A stretch of 64,000 bases of DNA. Origin: PALSA-1180 sp964624625 (GTDB taxonomy: Bacteria; Oederibacteriota; Muellerivitia; Muellerivitales; Muellerivitaceae). A program made the translations under genes and the position numbers. The DNA lies in NCBI GenBank assembly GCA_964624625.1, contig CAZUXW010000004.1, positions 1 through 64,000 of the forward strand, written 5' to 3'. Below, piece after piece: positions 63,247 through 64,000 of this stretch (within the stretch, counting starts at the first letter, position 1; each line of letters opens with the position of its first letter). The notes beneath the pieces were generated by a model. The model was not told the DNA's origin and did no database searches. It worked only from the letters and a program-made list of their open reading frames with translations.

Positions 63247-63294
63247 TTGAACCACCCAGCCCCTCGCGCCGAGGCGAGGGGCAGGGTGGTTCAA
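63247..63294. repeat. Near-perfect palindrome, family D; possible bidirectional terminator
   Basis: TTGAACCACCCAGCCCCTCG mirrors CGAGGGGCAGGGTGGTTCAA around a GCGCCGAGG centre, with one mismatch. It lies between the two last minus-strand genes, after the stop of the upstream one. Confidence 0.75.
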
Positions 63295-63313
63295 AAGATT
63301 TTGGGGTAAATTT

Positions 63314-64000
63314 TCATTTTAACCGCGAATTTACTTCGGTCCAAAAAGTTGGACGAAGAAAACTTTTCAACATTTGAACCGAGTCTTCCAGCCTCAATTC
63401 ACTCCGGATCAACAGCCCTTTCCCGACCTTTTGAAGGATCACCGCTGACCGGCCGGGATTCTTCGAAAGGGCAACAAGGGACGCCCATTGGGAACCCTTG
63501 GCGGTTAACCCATGATCGACCTTTCCCGCGGCCAATCCTGGGACAAAGCCGAAGAGTTCCGCCAGGGCCGGCCCTTCCCGGCGCCCGCCCTCCTTGGAGG
63601 GAACCGCCTCATCCCTCGTGTCGTCCACTTCCCAACCCCCTTGCGTCAAATGGATCAACCACTCGGGAAGAATCTCCCGGTTTGAATAGGCCGGTCCCAA
63701 GAAAAGTATCCCGCCCCTTTCCAGGAATTTTTTGAAGGCCTTTCCCAGCTCCTGGTCGGCCCAGTAAGAGGCGGGTTTAAAATGATGGCGGCCCGAGGAA
63801 AAGGCGCCGGTGCCTAAAACCGCCAGTTTGGTCCGTAAGGCTCCCTTGTCATCCAACAGTGCGGAAGCGATGTCCCCGGTGGAAATCGGCAGGTCCATAT
63901 CCAGGAAACTGACCGAAGAGGTGACCCGCCTCATGGTCTTGAGCTCGCTGCCGCCCACCGATGGGAAGTTGGCTGGTTCGGTATTTTTGTGTTTTAGGAA
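63314..64000 (-). CDS. Protein of unknown function, cut by the window end
   Basis: At least 228 aa; the frame is open through the last base on this strand, so the true start lies beyond the window. A GTG at 63958 is possible but not favoured, since upstream residues (KNTEPANFPSVGGSEL) read on smoothly. The segment LAVLGTGAFSSGRHHF...KAFKKFLERGGILFLGPAYSN resembles the Rossmann-like GATase/DUF4159 pattern in which a protein places a beta strand, then 'FLxxGGxLF'. No firm family or function. Confidence 0.45.
   Translation of the reverse strand, partial: FLKHKNTEPANFPSVGGSELKTMRRVTSSVSFLDMDLPISTGDIASALLDDKGALRTKLAVLGTGAFSSGRHHFKPASYWADQELGKAFKKFLERGGILFLGPAYSNREILPEWLIHLTQGGWEVDDTRDEAVPSKEGGRREGPALAELFGFVPGLAAGKVDHGLTAKGSQWASLVALSKNPGRSAVILQKVGKGLLIRSELRLEDSVQMLKSFLRPTFWTEVNSRLK

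Overview
The window comes from a G+C-rich, diderm (Gram-negative) bacterium. The evidence is LptE, TonB/ExbB/ExbD, several outer-membrane beta-barrels, lipoprotein signals and MurJ. Gene density is high, with many 4-bp stop/start overlaps and GTG and TTG starts. Promoters of the sigma-70 type (TTGACA-like, 17 bp, TATAAT-like) are recognisable. No insertion sequence, prophage or CRISPR array was seen. I cannot place the phylum from sequence alone; the mix of genes fits an uncultured candidate-phylum lineage better than a familiar model group.

Layout. 0-10 kb: an M23 peptidase cut by the window edge, a single-chain indolepyruvate:ferredoxin oxidoreductase, two tandem small beta-barrel proteins, a HI0933-type flavoprotein, recN and a Lys-rich barrel protein. 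10-19 kb: a short ArgA-type acetyltransferase, a membrane protein, leuS-lptE-(secreted protein)-holA in the classical order, rpsT on the opposite strand, murJ. 19-25 kb: a Ser/Thr kinase-NHL propeller fusion, an FHA-GAF-class III cyclase, two small proteins, an Atm1-like ABC exporter. 25-40 kb: mutL, miaA, a NUDIX hydrolase, sppA, a 7-TM/propeller protein, a zinc protease-propeller-FN3-barrel fusion, a small secreted protein, a 2-hydroxyacid dehydrogenase, an alpha/beta hydrolase, a Xer-type tyrosine recombinase with a perfect 16+6+16 palindrome in its promoter, and an aminotransferase. 40.5-64 kb (all minus strand): a TPR membrane protein, tRNA-Arg, apt, a sigma-70 factor, acylphosphatase, two tRNA-Pro, a MerR regulator, the der-plsY-gpsA-HU operon, a secreted FlgD-like protein, a catalytically dead FabD paralogue, an envelope cluster (TPR protein, TonB-box barrel, ExbB, ExbD, TonB, DUF2723-TPR protein), rpsA, plsC, DAHP synthase, and two poorly known proteins.

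The most striking large-scale feature is the strand switch. Left of 40.43 kb 29 of 31 genes are on the plus strand; right of it all 25 genes are on the minus strand, so the two halves converge. The Xer-like recombinase gene and its dif-like palindrome (37.68-37.72 kb) lie at this switch. Together these suggest a replication terminus with a single-recombinase Xer/dif system. This is inference and testable by genome-wide GC skew.

The second theme is a set of intergenic imperfect palindromes whose arms are built from short units of 7, 9 or 10 nt (at least five families). Several have become part of genes: they encode the signal peptides of LptE and of a secreted protein, the last residues of MiaA, and the ribosome-binding region of holA.
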